From Litoditis marina (lineage: Eukaryota; Nematoda; Chromadorea; Rhabditida; Rhabditidae): 64,000 nucleotides of DNA. The stretch covers positions 28,379,485 through 28,443,484 of the forward strand of contig OZ038433.1 in the NCBI GenBank assembly GCA_964036275.1, in the 5' to 3' direction. A program made the position numbers and the translations under genes. This document shows, piece after piece, positions 43,377 through 57,414 of this stretch; within the stretch, counting starts at the first letter, position 1, and every line of letters begins with the position of its first letter. The notes beneath the pieces were generated by a model. The model saw only the letters and a list, made by a program, of their open reading frames with translations. It made no database searches and was not told where the DNA came from.

Positions 43377-45195
43377 CTGTTTTTGTGTGAACTGAATTTT
43401 ATCCAAGGTTCCAGAATTACCACAGAACAACTCAGTTTGGAAGATTCAACAGAGAATAAGAAAAAAAGAATGCGTACTTCACGTGACTATTCAAAAAAAA
43501 AGTTTTGTGAATGATCAGGGGTAAGAGAGCCACGATTAGCAAATATAGGGAGAAATGAGGGCATACTGAGCATGCTACTTCTATTTAAGATTAGTCTTTT
43601 CAGCATTTAGATCGAAAGTTTAAATTGAATACAATATAGGTACCGTGCACAAAATACAAAACGGACTGGAAACGTAATACAAATGGGATTGTTTGCAGCT
43701 AGCAGACTTGGCTTTTTTCACGTTTTTCTCAGAGTGCAATTGTCTCCAATTGAGGGCATGAAAGGGGGAGGGGTGGTATAACGTTATGGTTGTAAGGGGG
43801 GTCATAGTTATATAAAAATTTCTCAGAGTGCAATTGTCTCCAATTGAGGGCATGAAAGGGGGAGGGGTGGTATTACGTTATGGTTGTAAGGGGGGTCATA
43901 GTTATATAAAAAGTAGTCGAAACACCAGAGGTGGTTGTGATGCAAAACGTGTTGTCGAAACTACTCTCTACTTCCGAATATCAAACTACGAAAAAACTCT
44001 TTTTCCGGAACGGGTCTATGTCAAGCGGGTTGACACACTCCACAACATTCTGAACGATTTCGTGTCTTCATTATTTTTAAAGTGAAAAGACGCACTGTGC
44101 AACTATATTTGTCAAAGTAAACATAAGAATGATTTTGACCGTTGGTCGTTTTTCTAAATCAACTTAATTGCTCTCCCATGTCACAATTTTCCCCGAACAG
44201 TTTAAGAAGAGGAAACTAACAATTTTGGTCGGAAAATTATAAGTTTTCAATAAGCAGTTTTCAATCTCCGAAAATAAGACACACTAAAAACCGTAAACTG
44301 TCCAATAACTTTTCTTCAAAGCATTTACAACATTATACGATCCATATAAGTGGGCAAAATTGAAGATATGTAATTGTAACAGGAAAGATATTCTCAATCA
44401 CATGAATGAATGTTGAACGGATGAGTGAATAAAAATATACTATGTCAGTGATGCGTATGATGAAAATATAATGAATGCAGTGGAATAGAAGTTTTGAATT
44501 ACCTGGAACTTCGATAATTACAATATCAAATCTACACAGAACTACATACAAATCGAGTTGGAAAAAATTGACACATCATGGAGGCTGTGAAGTTGAGGTA
44601 ACAATACAGTTCAGAGACGATAATATTGAAATGCGAACAGTCTTACAACCAAATGTCAGTATTCATTCGAAACTAAAAGTGGCATTGTGGCACGATAGAA
44701 AACCCCGATCTTGCCAAAATCTGTTTCGAACAAAATATCTTCTACTTTGTTAATTTTTCTCATAAGAGCGATGTGCCCAGTGTCGGTATTTACATAAGGT
44801 GAGGTCTACGTACTGAAACTCAGAGAAATACGTTTATATTTTTTAAACAGCTCAATAACTATTCGTTTCACCCATCGATAGCAGGCAGCCATGCTGTCCG
44901 AGCGCGCCCTACATTGCAGGCAACTGATCTGGCAGCTTGCCAGTGTTTTCATTGCAAATAAAAATTCGAAAACTTGTTATTTTAGGATTTTAGCAATTTT
45001 TTTGTTTTAAAATGATTCCCACATGATCGGGGAGCAATTTAAACCACGTTTTGTGTGATAAAATAAGCATTGAACAACGGCCAGAAAAGATGATTTGATA
45101 TCACTGTTTTTAGTTTGGGACAACATGTTCAGATGGCCGGCTGCTTGTGGGCGCCGCACCACCTATCCCAGCTGAGTTCAATACCCAGCTGGTGC

Positions 45196-45361
45196 ACAAT
45201 TTTGACTCAGACAATTCCCAGCCAATTGGCCAGCTATTTTTTTATTGGCTGAGCGAGAGAGTGTGCAGGTCGGAGAGACCCAGATGTCTGCGGCCTCATT
45301 GACCTGCACACTCTCTCGCTTTTGTAGCTGGCCAATCGAAGAAAATTGGCGCCAATCGTTC
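45196..45361. repeat. Hairpin-forming inverted repeat, unit 2
   Basis: Counterpart of 31920-32085, same 19-bp and 11-bp stems. Confidence 0.75.
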
Positions 45362-46336
45362 TGAGAATTAGGCTGATCGCTGTTGGAAACTTTCCAATAC
45401 AATTGACTCCGCCCACTAAAATATACTGTAACTGGCTGCTATCGATGGTTGAAACGAACTATACCACAACCAACGAAGTGATGATAAAGTCAACTTTGAA
45501 TGAAAAAACTCGCACCAAAGCTGATTGCGTTACAGTGAGAAACGTTAGTGTTCATATTGCTTGATGATTTTTCATATTTTAATTCGTAAGTTCGCAGAAT
45601 CTATGTTAAACACGATCTTGTTTTGGGGAGATTTAATTCATGGAAACATGTTCACTTTAATAATGTCATGTTAAAGGAGATCGGAACACAACTTGAGCAG
45701 AGATTTTGTTTCGGGCTGCTTTTGACTGTATTGAGGTAAGAAAGCACAAATAACTCGTATATTAGTTTGATCAGTCCACGTGACATTCACATGACAATGC
45801 CGCGCGACACGCAACGTGTACAATCAAAAGTAGGATATATCAGCTTTACGAGAAACCATGTTGCTCTCCGATCTCCTTTAACGTTCCAATCAGTTGAGCT
45901 TGTACAGCGCAGAACCTCTTTCGACAGTGAAGAACAGCTTTGCGTTATGAGTGGTAAATGATAAGCAAAACTACATCGTCACTTTTCCGGTACGGAGGCA
46001 GCAACTAGAATGTGTCTTGCCACAACTGCGGTGCTCGAGCCCTCGGTGGGCAACCTTCTTTTCACGACGAGTAGATGAAATGAAGAGCGAAGACGTCTGA
46101 AAAATTAGTATAGTTTTGAAACGTTTGAGCCGTGTATGCAGAACATCTTAACGTTTTGAATACAAAAAAGTCAGCTGAGGCCGATATTTGTTCACTTACC
46201 CTCACATTCCATGTATCTGTTGTGGGAACTTTGATTTGGACAATCCAGTAAGAAAAGGACATCATATATCGATTTGTCTCAGTTCTATCTTTTATTTGAG
46301 AATACATTGCAGTCCCCCTTTATTACGCTCAAAGTG

Positions 46337-46558
46337 CTACATTTCCATTAACACCTGGCTGAATTCAAAGTAAAAGTGGTATGGACTACTTGTAACCCAC
46401 TTATTGAATACGAGATAAATAACGGGATGAATTCCGTTCATCACTACCCAGACCATCATGGAGGCGTAATCCCAGAATACGCCTTCCATGGTGAACCAAT
46501 CCACCACGTAGTTCCAGTACATGAACGAGAAGAAGAAATACAGAACAAGTATCGACAC
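46337..46558 (-). pseudogene. Isolated exon of a 7TM receptor (TM6-TM7), unit 2
   Basis: Counterpart of 33060-33281 with the same acceptor, HPVIYLVFN motif and stop; no coding difference was noticed. Confidence 0.5.
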
Positions 46559-46795
46559 CTGAATGGAACATCCTAGTGGTCTGACTACTTTGTTTGCTGG
46601 TCACGTGCGTGATTGAATTCACTCTAAATTAATAATTCATTATCCATGTAGAATGACATCAACAACACTTAAATCAAAATTACGTACGTGATGAATGGAT
46701 TTTAACAAAAAAAAAATACATGAAAAACCTATTCTTAAAATGGAACGATTGATTATGAGCACCTAGGTCGTATTATTGTAGTGGGAAATGTGGCG

Positions 46796-47779
46796 TTAAA
46801 CATGGTAACGGAATCCGTAAACATCAAAGTACGACTGAGATATGGCTTCAGCAATGGTTGGGTCAGTTGAACACACAGAGCGGAAATATTCATACCTATC
46901 TCTAATAGAAACACCATTCTCATACATCTCATTTAAAGCAACCACAGTATCCGGAATTTTCCGATTAAACACGAAGTCAGCTGGGACAATGAAACCGGCA
47001 GGTAGTTTGTAGCCACCAGGGAAAACAATTTCAGACTGAGAGGGTACAGATGAATCAATTGTAGAGGAAGAAGGCACAGGCAAATCAGCAGGAGCAACCA
47101 AGTTAGGAGTTTCAACCGGAACGGTTTCAACAGGTTTTACGGTTGGAGATAACAAAGCAAATGACTCGGACAATTCAGGACGTGGAGACACATCAATGAT
47201 TGGAGAAACGGGAACAATATCTCTAGGTTGTTCAAATACCTTCATTTCGGTTTGTAGGTTGGCATCAGCGGGAATGGGAATAGTAGTTTGGTGGGTGACC
47301 TCAGCTCGGGCGGCGTCTCGTTTCGATTGTCTGGCGAGGAATCCGGCCTTTCGCTGTTCCGGGGTTTCGAACTTCCGCACATGAAAAGTTGACATAGAAT
47401 CTTCGGATTTCATAGCAGTAGAAAGACCAATTAGACGAGGAAACGGAATACCATCTTTGACCGAAACTTTGAGTGGGCGAGGCAAACCATCTTGACGAGG
47501 TTTACCCAAACGGTGTAGAATAGAGATATTGGATGGAGAAACGGACACCAAATTGAAAATTGCATTCACCTTTTTCTTTGTTGAAGAATCCTCTGGTAGG
47601 CCATAAATAGTGAGACATCGACGATCATGGAAACGGTGGAGTTCAGATTGAATAATGGTGGGCAGAGATTGGGTCAGACTGTCGAGTTTGGAGTTGAGTG
47701 TTTTTATTTCACTCAAAATGGTGGAAAAATGGGTTCGAGATGGTATCATTTTTGGACGAGGTGATGGCATATTAATCAA
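46796..47779 (-). CDS. LINE ORF1-like RNA-binding protein, unit 2 (shortened)
   Basis: Counterpart of the ORF at 33484-34500, with the same coiled coil, RRM-like segment and C-terminal domain. A single base change turns the CAA codon after YGFRYHV into TAA, so the last 11 residues are lost. A few substitutions occur elsewhere (for example D to G after PRLI, and VTD to VTH). Loss of a short tail may not matter, but it fits relaxed selection on the pair. Confidence 0.65.
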   Translation of the reverse strand: MINMPSPRPKMIPSRTHFSTILSEIKTLNSKLDSLTQSLPTIIQSELHRFHDRRCLTIYGLPEDSSTKKKVNAIFNLVSVSPSNISILHRLGKPRQDGLPRPLKVSVKDGIPFPRLIGLSTAMKSEDSMSTFHVRKFETPEQRKAGFLARQSKRDAARAEVTHQTTIPIPADANLQTEMKVFEQPRDIVPVSPIIDVSPRPELSESFALLSPTVKPVETVPVETPNLVAPADLPVPSSSTIDSSVPSQSEIVFPGGYKLPAGFIVPADFVFNRKIPDTVVALNEMYENGVSIRDRYEYFRSVCSTDPTIAEAISQSYFDVYGFRYHV

Positions 47780-47997
47780 TCGAGAGAGGTCACCTCACAC
47801 GACCGAGACAAGGGGTGGGGCAAAATTCAACCAGGTATTTATGGAATCTGAGTGGACCGGACCATAACTTTTTGTAGACTCCCGCATTATAAACATGCGT
47901 ACTCAAGACACTATGCTCCCATGAGCGATATAACATGGAACCTCCTGGCGCAGGAGACACATCAAACACTCCATAATAGTATAGAATAAATGAAATA

Positions 47998-48206
47998 GGG
48001 GCCGAGTGGTCGACTGGTTGTGTGCGCGCTACCACTCAAAACACCATGGTTCCAATCCACTCGGCGCGGTATCTTCATGGCGGACCGCATGAGCTGGTAA
48101 TAAAGCTCACCCATGCCTAGTTTCTCTTCTGCGGACCCCACCTTCTACGGATACTACAATGTGATCATTGTCTTGGTTGTATATGTATGAATAAAGAATA
48201 AAGAAT
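47998..48206 (+). mobile_element. tRNA-derived SINE, unit 2
   Basis: Counterpart of 34719-34927, with a change at the B box edge (CAACCCAC to CAATCCAC). The tail of AATAAAG repeats is the same. Confidence 0.6.
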
Positions 48207-48579
48207 AGTATCATCTCATCAACACAAGTTCACTAATCACTCGTCAGGTTTCCTATCGCAGTTCCACAATTGAGAATTCGTGAGTGGATCACAAGACGTT
48301 CGATACGTGAAAAACATTGAAAACTTCCACTAAGTTTGAAGATAATCTTTATGCGCTGCCAGTGAGAATGAACTGTCATACCTGAATTGTTATTCTCAGC
48401 TCCCGTTTCGTAAGCTTCGTTTTGTTCTGAAATTCGCTGATTAGAAATTTTATCCATGGTTAAACGTCCTACCATAACTAATCCAATAATTAATCTCTAT
48501 GAAAGTTGTGTATGGTCGTTGTTAAAGTAATACTAATCACAACTCAACTACTATGTATTCAGACAAATGACGAAACACT

Positions 48580-48740
<161 letters not shown>

Positions 48741-48789
48741 TTAATATACATTCCATATTTCAGTCTCTCCTCTTTTCTGAAGTTCCCCA

Positions 48790-50945
48790 CCAAGTTGTTT
48801 CACTAGATTCTCCCAAAATTAACTTGTAAAACAAGGTTCCGCCAAATTTTCCAACTTGTAAAACAAGGTCTTACGGTAGACAAACGCAAAACTGCGGATA
48901 TTGCGTACGCAAAATGCGTCGGGGTTACGGTATATTTTCAAACTCGAAATTTTCTATTTTTTCTTTATTTTTGTATTATTTTTTGTTTTTACGTTATTTG
49001 CGGACGTTTTTGGTTCCATCTGTCGTGAATAACTGTTTGCTTACCTCTGTTAGTGTGCGCGTGAGGTATACATCCCAAAAAAGCAAATTAAGTGGCCGCA
49101 TAGACTAGATTTCAAAAAACTGGTTATGATAGTGTGATTCATTGTTTTTAGTTCGCATTGCATTTCAAATGTTTATTTTGTGTTTTCCGGTAACTTTAAC
49201 TTAAACTTTTAACGTTTGGTGAAATTTTCGATTTATCTGGTTCGGAGAGTTCGGACATTTCACATTTGTAATTCACGAAGTCACCAGGTCCATAATTTCA
49301 TTCCTTATTCCATTCACTAGTAAAATTGTCCGAGTTTCCAAAAAATTTCCGAAAACGGACTACTTTTTTCATCGAAAACGACAAAATTGGTCCAGTTTTG
49401 ATGAAAATCGGGTTCATTTTTATGGGACAGTCGAATCATACTGGTGCATGCTTATTTTTCGAAGTTGGGCATTTTTCACTTCTTTCCAGGTTTCTCCGTG
49501 AATAGGATCTTATTTGGATCATGGATGCACTACAAGATGACTGGGAATGTCGCCCTAGTATCAAGGTACATTAAGTTTTGTAATACAATAAATTAATCGA
49601 ATACAAACAAGGTCTTGTTTTTGTTTTTATGTTTCTTTTAAATAGGCGGCAAAAAGCAGATTTATTGCGCGAATCGCTGTGTTATTTGTCTTTGCTGCTT
49701 TGCTCCGACTAATCTCAGTATATTTACGCATTTCATTTGAACAACTTTGGCCTAATTCACTGTACAAACAACTCGAAAAACTGGGTATATTTCATTCCAT
49801 TTTGATAGTAATTAGCAATTTGGTTTTCAAACCCAATAAAATGTTAATCGCGTAGTTTAATCGAAAAGAACGGTTGTTATCTTTGTCCTCAAAAGTAGAC
49901 CATACTAGATACCACTAGGATTTAGAATTTCAATTTTGTAGACGGCACGAGATTTGACGAGATGTTTAACCCTAGGACGTTGGACGTTATCAATCATCCC
50001 ATTACCTCATCTATTTATTTATAGTTCATTTTGCGAGACAATAACATGAGAGGCTTACAAAATTGTCAGTGTTTTCATACATGCATAGCATAGTGCGTAT
50101 GTGTTTTGTTCACTTATCTTTAACTCAGCTCCTTACAATGCGGCGACACACCAGTAAACACATTTTCAGTCCACGTTTTAGTAATCGTCGCCTCCAAAAA
50201 GAGTGAGCATGATCTATGTACCACCTCAGTTCAATCCCGGATGAAGATGAACAATTTAGCTGATTTCAGGGTCAGGCTCTCCACAGCTATGGTTGTTGGA
50301 CGGAACGTAGTTAGGGTTTCGTTGATAACTACGTGGAGAAAGGCATCTCCGGTATAACCGAGGTGAGTTATTATTTCTCTAAGTTTCACGTGTTATTTCA
50401 GCTCTTTGCGAGGCCAAACTTATTTGAACACTCAAATGTAGTTATATATTTTCTTGCCCAAGTGGTGTCGGGTGTCTACAAGACAATGTAAACTAACGGT
50501 TTTAATACCCGAATAGATTTGAATCGAAATCGAAACAATTTGCAAAACTGCAATTTAAATGTCATTTGGCTTGTGACCAATTGCAACGTATCGAAATTAC
50601 CAGGATATCATCTGATGAAACCGTTTAGATTCAAAGTTTGACTGGTTCTAACGTTCTGAAACGTTCTAGCTCCATGTGCGAAGAACTGGTGTTGCGTGCA
50701 TACACCAGCAACGTTGTCCGAATAGTCAGAAAAGTTCGAAAACAGACTACTTTTCAGCCGAAAAAAAATCTACTACTGTGTCGGATATGATTTATAAGCT
50801 GGTATTGAGGGAAGAGCCAGCCTGCCCTGACCCGTTTGACCGGCTACCGTAACCCCGCGCCCAACTTGTAAAACAAGCTTCAAATACCGAGCTTGTTATC
50901 CACTAGTGCACAAGCTAGTGAAGAGAATCTAGTGAAACAACTTGG
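48790..50945. mobile_element. TIR DNA transposon of about 2.2 kb, unit 2
   Basis: Same 23-bp perfect TIRs and interior, including the possible two-exon gene piece, as at 35563-37718. The constant spacing to unit 1 shows that no indel has occurred inside it. Confidence 0.7.
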
Positions 50946-50963
50946 ATTTTAACTTCAGAGCAT

Positions 50964-51312
50964 AAGAATAATTTGTTTTGATAGCTTTAGAAAGTTCAAA
51001 ATCAGATAAGTCCCCACCCCAATTATCGGTGAACAATCTTGATACAAGTTATATATCTATTTTAACTGAGTTAGTGAATACCATAATAATCATTCGAATT
51101 TGAGAAATTGAAGGAATGAAGAAAAAATTGAGCGAACCAATCAGCGACGCGACATGTATTTTACTGGCTAGTAAACTACACTTGTCGCTGTATTCGGCAG
51201 CAATCGTCGCTCAATTAAGCGACAGCGACCTGATTTGGCATTAAAAAAGTATGAACACCCAATTGGCGACGCGACGTCGCTGTAGCGCAATTCGGCAACA
51301 AGCGACGCGATT
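50964..51312. mobile_element. Fragment of the 25900-type TIR element, unit 2
   Basis: Counterpart of 37737-38085, again ending where the 620-bp repeat begins. Confidence 0.65.
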
Positions 51313-51945
51313 TTCGCACCGGCATAGACACGAAATAATATGGAAATAGATGGTGGTGGTTCAGTGGTCCTGTCTACACCGGGCGAAGACTATACTTGCC
51401 ACTAAGATATTGTTTTAGAAGAACAAATAGATTTTAACAAGTTTCCAACAATAGTTTACCCTTTGACTACGCACGACTTACTGTGGCGTACGTAGTTATT
51501 GAATTACACGAAAACTATACAAAACACTTTTGAATAATATGTTTCATATACAAAATATATACACGAATACAATAATAAACAGAAAGGTTTAATCGATGGT
51601 TTCGTTGTCTCGTTTCTAATTGTGTTTCTCGCTTTATTACTCGATTCCTGTCTCGTTTCGCTCACATTTCTAATAGCGATACAGAGAGTATAATTATAGA
51701 AAGAGAACTTTAATATTTTCGCTTTTATACTCGTTCCTGTCTCGATTCGGTCACATTTTAGGCCGCGATATAATAATCGAATTTCGATCACATTTTAGGC
51801 CGCGAATTAGAAAGTCTAATTTTGGCTCTGATTGGCGAGCTGGAGAACTCAGCTGCGAACCATTCCGACGCCTGCGCATCTAACTTGTAGCGGCGCGCGT
51901 TTGAATGTACAGTTTCGGCGGAATATGTATTTTGTCGCCGCGACA
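51312..51945. repeat. Interspersed repeat of about 630 bp, unit 2
   Basis: Counterpart of 38085-38712. It carries GCGAATTAGAAAGTC where unit 1 has GCGAAAGTC, a 6-bp difference; the third copy (56582) agrees with unit 2, so unit 1 has the deletion. Confidence 0.65.
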
Positions 51946-52509
51946 AGCTCCCCACTGACAAGAAGAATGTCATTCCGAAACTGTATCGCTAGCGATACCA
52001 CAAACTGAGTAAAAGAGATCGATACAGTCTGGTGTGATCATCACACTCCAATATGGTAGTCGGACAATTAGTGTGAGAGACTGTGTTTGAAATCGGTACC
52101 AGTATTAGAGTGGTAATTTGTAACATGACTCTGAATTGAATGAATATCGGTGAGGTAAATTGTAGATATAGTAGATAGTACAGAACTATTCTGGTCGATA
52201 GACGTATTAATCGCTAATCGCTTAACCACAAACAGAAAACTCAATAAACAAACAACATAAGACTAAGACAATGAAAATACGGCTAAGAGAAATAATCAAA
52301 CGAAGAGAACCGACAAATAGAAGAATCCAGTTGCTGACAGCTGACAGTCTTCTTTCCATCTCCGAAACTCAGTCGTGAATCATTCTGCCGCGTCTGACGT
52401 CGAGTCGTTTCGATTACGTCGGGTACATCGATCTCGGTAGCATGATCGATATGACCTAAAACATTTAGGTCAACCTCCCCACTTTCACAGAAACATAATC
52501 GATTTCTAT

Positions 52510-52920
52510 TTAGGTATGATAGAGTTGATCAGTGATGACTTTTGATTCGAAAATACTTATAACAGAATGTCTTAGTATGGTTATCACTGCACTCGGTGCA
52601 GTGTGGGTTCGAATAATTAGCAGAATGGTGGTCGCTACTGAAGCCCTTGAGACACCCAACTTTCGCATTCTCTCTCGTTGCTCTGATATAGTAGGAAATC
52701 GATGACAGTAGAAAGCTATGTGACCTACTTCGCTACATGGAAAACATATTCTGACATCGTTACTCGGTGCAGGTATATTTCCAACATTTGGATCGCTATG
52801 TTCGAGTTCGAGATAAGTTGACTCGATATAACTGGTGTGATTTTTTAAATGGTAGTCAACTGCCTGCCGTCTGCAGCGTCGCGTAGTTTGATGACAAAAT
52901 TTTTCGGAAACTTTCTTCAA
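52510..52920 (-). pseudogene. Frameshifted zinc-knuckle protein fragment, unit 2
   Basis: Counterpart of 39277-39687; the same frame change separates the two knuckles, so the break predates the duplication. Confidence 0.55.
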
Positions 52921-53957
52921 ATTGATCGTAATATGGAAAACTTTCTCTAACTAGGTCTCGATGACTAGTAGAATGAAACAAGATACTCACTCGTTAGACA
53001 TCATAATAAAGACTCCTCTAGTCGAGACTCGGTGCATTCAGTATACTTATATAGTTCATCGATTGCCGCCGCTGCGCCTCGCTTATATTCGATAGAATCA
53101 TAATGACTCAATAATAATTTAGCTTAATCGATTGATAATTTCGATCAATAAATAACCTTGGAAATTTTCGATTTGATAATAAACTCACTTGATCTCATAT
53201 AACCAGACAACAAGAGAATCTCATAACGACTACGACTACGACTAAATTCGCTCTGATTCGATTTCGGGATATTTAGTTAAATCCCTCAATTTTGAAAATA
53301 TAGTTCGATTCGGTTACGCCACCCCTGTGGGTACTATCGAGTCACCGCGAAATTTGATTTTCAATTCATAAATATATCGTCATATTCGCTCTGATCTGAT
53401 CCAAATATAACAAATCGATCATCGGCTGTCAATAATTATAATCGCTCGATAACAGTAGTATTACAAACCTAGGACACAAAGGTTCACTTGATCTCCAAAA
53501 ATACTTGATGTTAGTTCTAAGAAAATAGAACCGAAAAACAGTAAGTAAAGAAGTTGTATAGAATCTAGACTGTATGGAAGTTTATTCGGTGAAACATGAG
53601 TTGCAAGTCTCAGTTTCAATTCGTTGGGCAATTCGATCTTTATAACTAAATAGGGTGATTTTAGAGTCTGAAATACCTAGTCGCTAGTATGATAGTACCA
53701 TAATTGATAATTCAATGGTAGTTCCATAATTTAGAAAAACGAAAGTCATTGATTTGATATTCACTGAAAGTCACATTCACAAAGTCACTGATAATCGCTA
53801 CTAAATGGGAAAACCACTGGTATTAAATCGATGAAATATCAAGTCACTGGTCACTTAGAAAGGTATGAGTCGCTCGGGAATGGAAACTCGCTGAATTTGA
53901 AGTTCTGAGTGTTACTTCGTTATCGATGAAAAACTAGATTTGGAGAGCTCGAAATGT

Positions 53958-54543
53958 CTCTCCGGAGTCATTGAAACATGACAGTCACTAAATACCATGT
54001 CGCTAAGAGTCATTGTGTGAATGACAGTCACTACATGCTATGTCTCAAAAGAGTCATTATGAAAATGACAGTCACTAAATACCTTGGAGAGCTCAAAATA
54101 TCTCTTCGGAGTCATGGAAACATGACAGTCACTAAAAGCTAAGTATCTTGAATTATTCGAATTATGACAGTCACTGAATGTGAAGTCTAGGGAGTCATAT
54201 AAACAAATGACAGTCACTGAGTATGAATATGAAGTATAGGGAGTCATTGATCAAATGACAGTCACTAAATGCTAAGTCGCTTGAATCGTTCGAATTATGA
54301 CAGTCACTGAATGTGAAGTCTAGGGAGTCATTGGAACAAATGACAGTCACTGAGTATGAATATGAAGTATAGGGAGTCATTGATCAAATGACAGTCACTA
54401 TAGGCTAAGTCGCTTGAATCGCTCGAATTATAACAGTCACTGAATGTGAAGTCTAGGGAGTCATTGAAACAAATGACAGTCACTGAGTATGAAGTATAGG
54501 GAGTCATTGAAACAAAATGACAGTCACTGAATATTGAGTATTT
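53958..54543. repeat. Minisatellite of ATGACAGTCACT hairpin units, unit 2
   Basis: Counterpart of 40725-41310 with the same copy order and number and only point differences, although such arrays usually change length quickly. Confidence 0.85.
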
Positions 54544-55828
54544 GTTGTTCGATAATCGATAAAAATGCAAGTAACCGAGAAAAATGTATTCTCATTCTCT
54601 GAAGTGACTGATAACCGTCGATCGCTAAAATAAGAAAATTATTAGAGAATAGGAATGAAGTCACTCGGTGTATTATAGTTGCTAAATTAAGAGAGTCAAT
54701 GTAAACGCTGAAGAAATAGTAACATCGAATTGGTGTAGTCGCTAATGTGGACAGTCAGTGAAAGTGAAATCAATGTTTTCACTAGATGGGAAGATGGTCT
54801 CGTATTCATTTGCAATAATTAGGAGCTAAATCAAAATTACTGATGAACTAGATGAATTCGCTAGATGGTCGTTGATTTGAAATTGTATTCGATTACATCA
54901 AATCTGAGTCAATTTTCTGACTCGTGCTAACATGACCCTTGCAAAAGTACACATAGCGTAAATTAATGTAACCAATTATTTGAAAAAAAAATTCAGAACT
55001 CTATTTCTCGATAGTGATATATTGGGTTGGCAATGATGTGCTACTCGGTAACATTTTTACACCCCCGATCCCCTTCTGAATTGAAGTGGGGTTTGATTCG
55101 AAATTCGATACATTAAATAATAGGTATATCAAGAAATTGGTTAGAGATGCTGGTCATAATGAATTCGATAGAATTGATATTATAAAAGTTGCGCAAAAAA
55201 AGGAAAACGATTGAGCGAAACTCAAGCTTTAGCACATTTTACTATACTAAAAAGGAAATACTGATTTCGCTTTGGCTGATTTAGTGTCCTAGGTATAGTG
55301 TAAAGGGTGTATATTCTAGTAACAAAGAGAACAAGACTGATTTAAAGCCTAGGGGAGACAGTAATCTGCCACATAAACTGTTAACCTGGCTAACAAATTT
55401 AGCTTGCTCTAAGTGCTACAAAATATATTCGGGTATACTACTATTATCGATACATTCGTTAACTTTTCGTGTAACTCACTCTCAGTCCATATATCGGTGA
55501 AACTATCATGAATCAATCGTACAAAGAAAATAGCTTCACCAATAGCTACTTAGATAAACATGACACAAAATAATAGCAAAACAAGTAAAAACCAACCTGC
55601 GTCCAGATGAGTGTTCCTCGGTTCCTTCTATCATTGAACTTTTCTGTCATCTCCGTTCACAATGTGTGTGAAGTGTCATCTAATAGGTAGAACGACTGGT
55701 CAAATCTTCCATCCATGAGTGGTGATCCCACTTGATCACTGAAAGTGTTTCAATTCGTTTCCATTTGAGTCGTTTTCGCTCTCGTTTTTGAATATCTAGA
55801 AACTCTTCAACTTGATTTCTCTATCGAT

Positions 55829-56581
55829 ATCGAATAACAAATTGGTATGAATCGAGTTTTCTCACCTCAAAAACTGTATTCCATTATTCTAGAATCGATT
55901 CAATGAAGTCGCTGACTCGATGAATCGATTTGACCTGCAATAACAATTTAATAATAAATTTCATCAATTTGTAAATTGGAAATGTTCGAGAAATATTCGA
56001 TAATCAAACAATATAGAATGAACTAGTAGAGATAGAATGATTGATTAGGTACGAACAACTTCAAGTCGATAAACAACTGTCGAGAAATGGTTCCATTGCG
56101 GTGCTTGAGTAAAATCGATTAGCCAAAATCGTCTTGGGTGGCAAGCCCACAATAGACGATTTCTCGATTCACAGTAAACAGAGCTAAGAAACTACACAAA
56201 ATTTGTTCAAATTCGAGCAGTATGTTGTGAAAATAGTCTTACACTATTAGTGAAGTTTTCGTTGAATTATATTAACGTAAAGATCAGTTAAATAGATGTA
56301 TAAACTTTCGAAACTAATTGAAATGAATGGATCGCTATTCGATTGCGGCGGCGGCGCCTTTGATTTCGATGGGATGGTTGTCGTTTTCGCGCCCTTTTCT
56401 GTCTGCGGCTTAACATGTAAACAACCGTGGGAATTCGACTTTTCCTCAAGATTTCGATGGTCAATTCGATTCATAGCAAAGGGAAACTATTTCGAATGTT
56501 GGATAATGTTAAATAAACTCGATATCGGTCAATTAGTTAACAATAATATAGTAATCGGACCTTTTCCCGGTCGATGCACCA
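55829..56581. other. Unique sequence after the duplication, no gene
   Basis: A/T-rich, with many TCGAT motifs as in the tandem units. A GCGGCGGCGGCGCC stretch lies near 56345. A 107-codon plus-strand frame crosses it but has no domain, splice or repeat support as a gene. Confidence 0.4.
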
Positions 56582-57205
56582 TTTCGCACCGGCATAGACA
56601 GGAAATAATATGGAAATAGATGGTGGTGGTTCAGTGGTCCTGTCTACACCGGGCGAAGACTATACTTGCCACTAAGATATTGTTTTAGAAGAACAAATAG
56701 ATTTTCAACAATAGTTTACCCTTTGACTACGCACGACTTACTGTGGCGTACGTAGTTATTGAATTACACGAAAACTATACAAAACACTTTTGAATAATAT
56801 GTTTCATATACAAAATATATACACGAATACAATAATAAACAGAAAGGTTTAATCGATGGTTTCGTTGTCTCGTTACTAATTGTGTTTCTCGCTTTATTAC
56901 TCGATTCCTGTCTCGTTTCGCTCACATTTCTAATAGCGATACAGAGAGTATAATTATAGAAAGAGAACTTTAATATTTTCGCTTTTATACTCGTTCCTGT
57001 CTCGATTCGGTCACATTTTAGGCCGCGATATAATAATCGAATTTCCATCACATTTTAGGCCGCGAATTAGAAAGTCTAATTCTGGCTCTGATTGGCGAGC
57101 TGGAGAACTCAGCTGCGAACCATTCCGACGCCTGCGCATCTAACTTGTAGCGGCGCGCGTTTGAATGTACAGTTTCGGCGGAATATGTATTTTGTCGCCG
57201 CGACA
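56582..57205. repeat. Third copy of the 620-bp interspersed repeat
   Basis: It matches 38085-38712 and 51312-51945 but sits outside the tandem duplication, in other flanks. About 14 bp are missing near 56705. It shows where the repeat ends: before TTTCGCACC and after GTCGCCGCGACA. Confidence 0.65.
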
Positions 57206-57285
57206 GCGATCGATAATCATGATTTGTGTGTTGTCGCGCGTGCTGCTAAACTCAGCGACAGGAAGTATGAACCCTGCCTAAAGAG
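57206..57285. mobile_element. Right-end fragment of the 25900-type TIR element
   Basis: GCGATCGATAATCATGATTTGTGTGTTGTCGCG up to CAGGAAGTATGAACCCTGCCT matches the last 80 bp of the element ending at 26714. Together with the repeat before it, this repeats the arrangement seen at 38 kb, where the 620-bp repeat is joined to the same element. Confidence 0.65.
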
Positions 57286-57414
57286 TTCAATATTTTCAAG
57301 TGTGCTGATCTAGGCCAGATATCTGTTGAAAGACTACAAGTCAGGTTTGGTTGCTCCCATATTTTAACGGAATTCAATTGGATGTTGGACTTCCTTCTCA
57401 CACAACATCGGGCG

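Noticed and set aside
56296..56619. 107-codon plus-strand frame
   Set aside because: It starts in unique A/T-rich DNA and ends inside the 620-bp repeat; no splice sites or motif support it.
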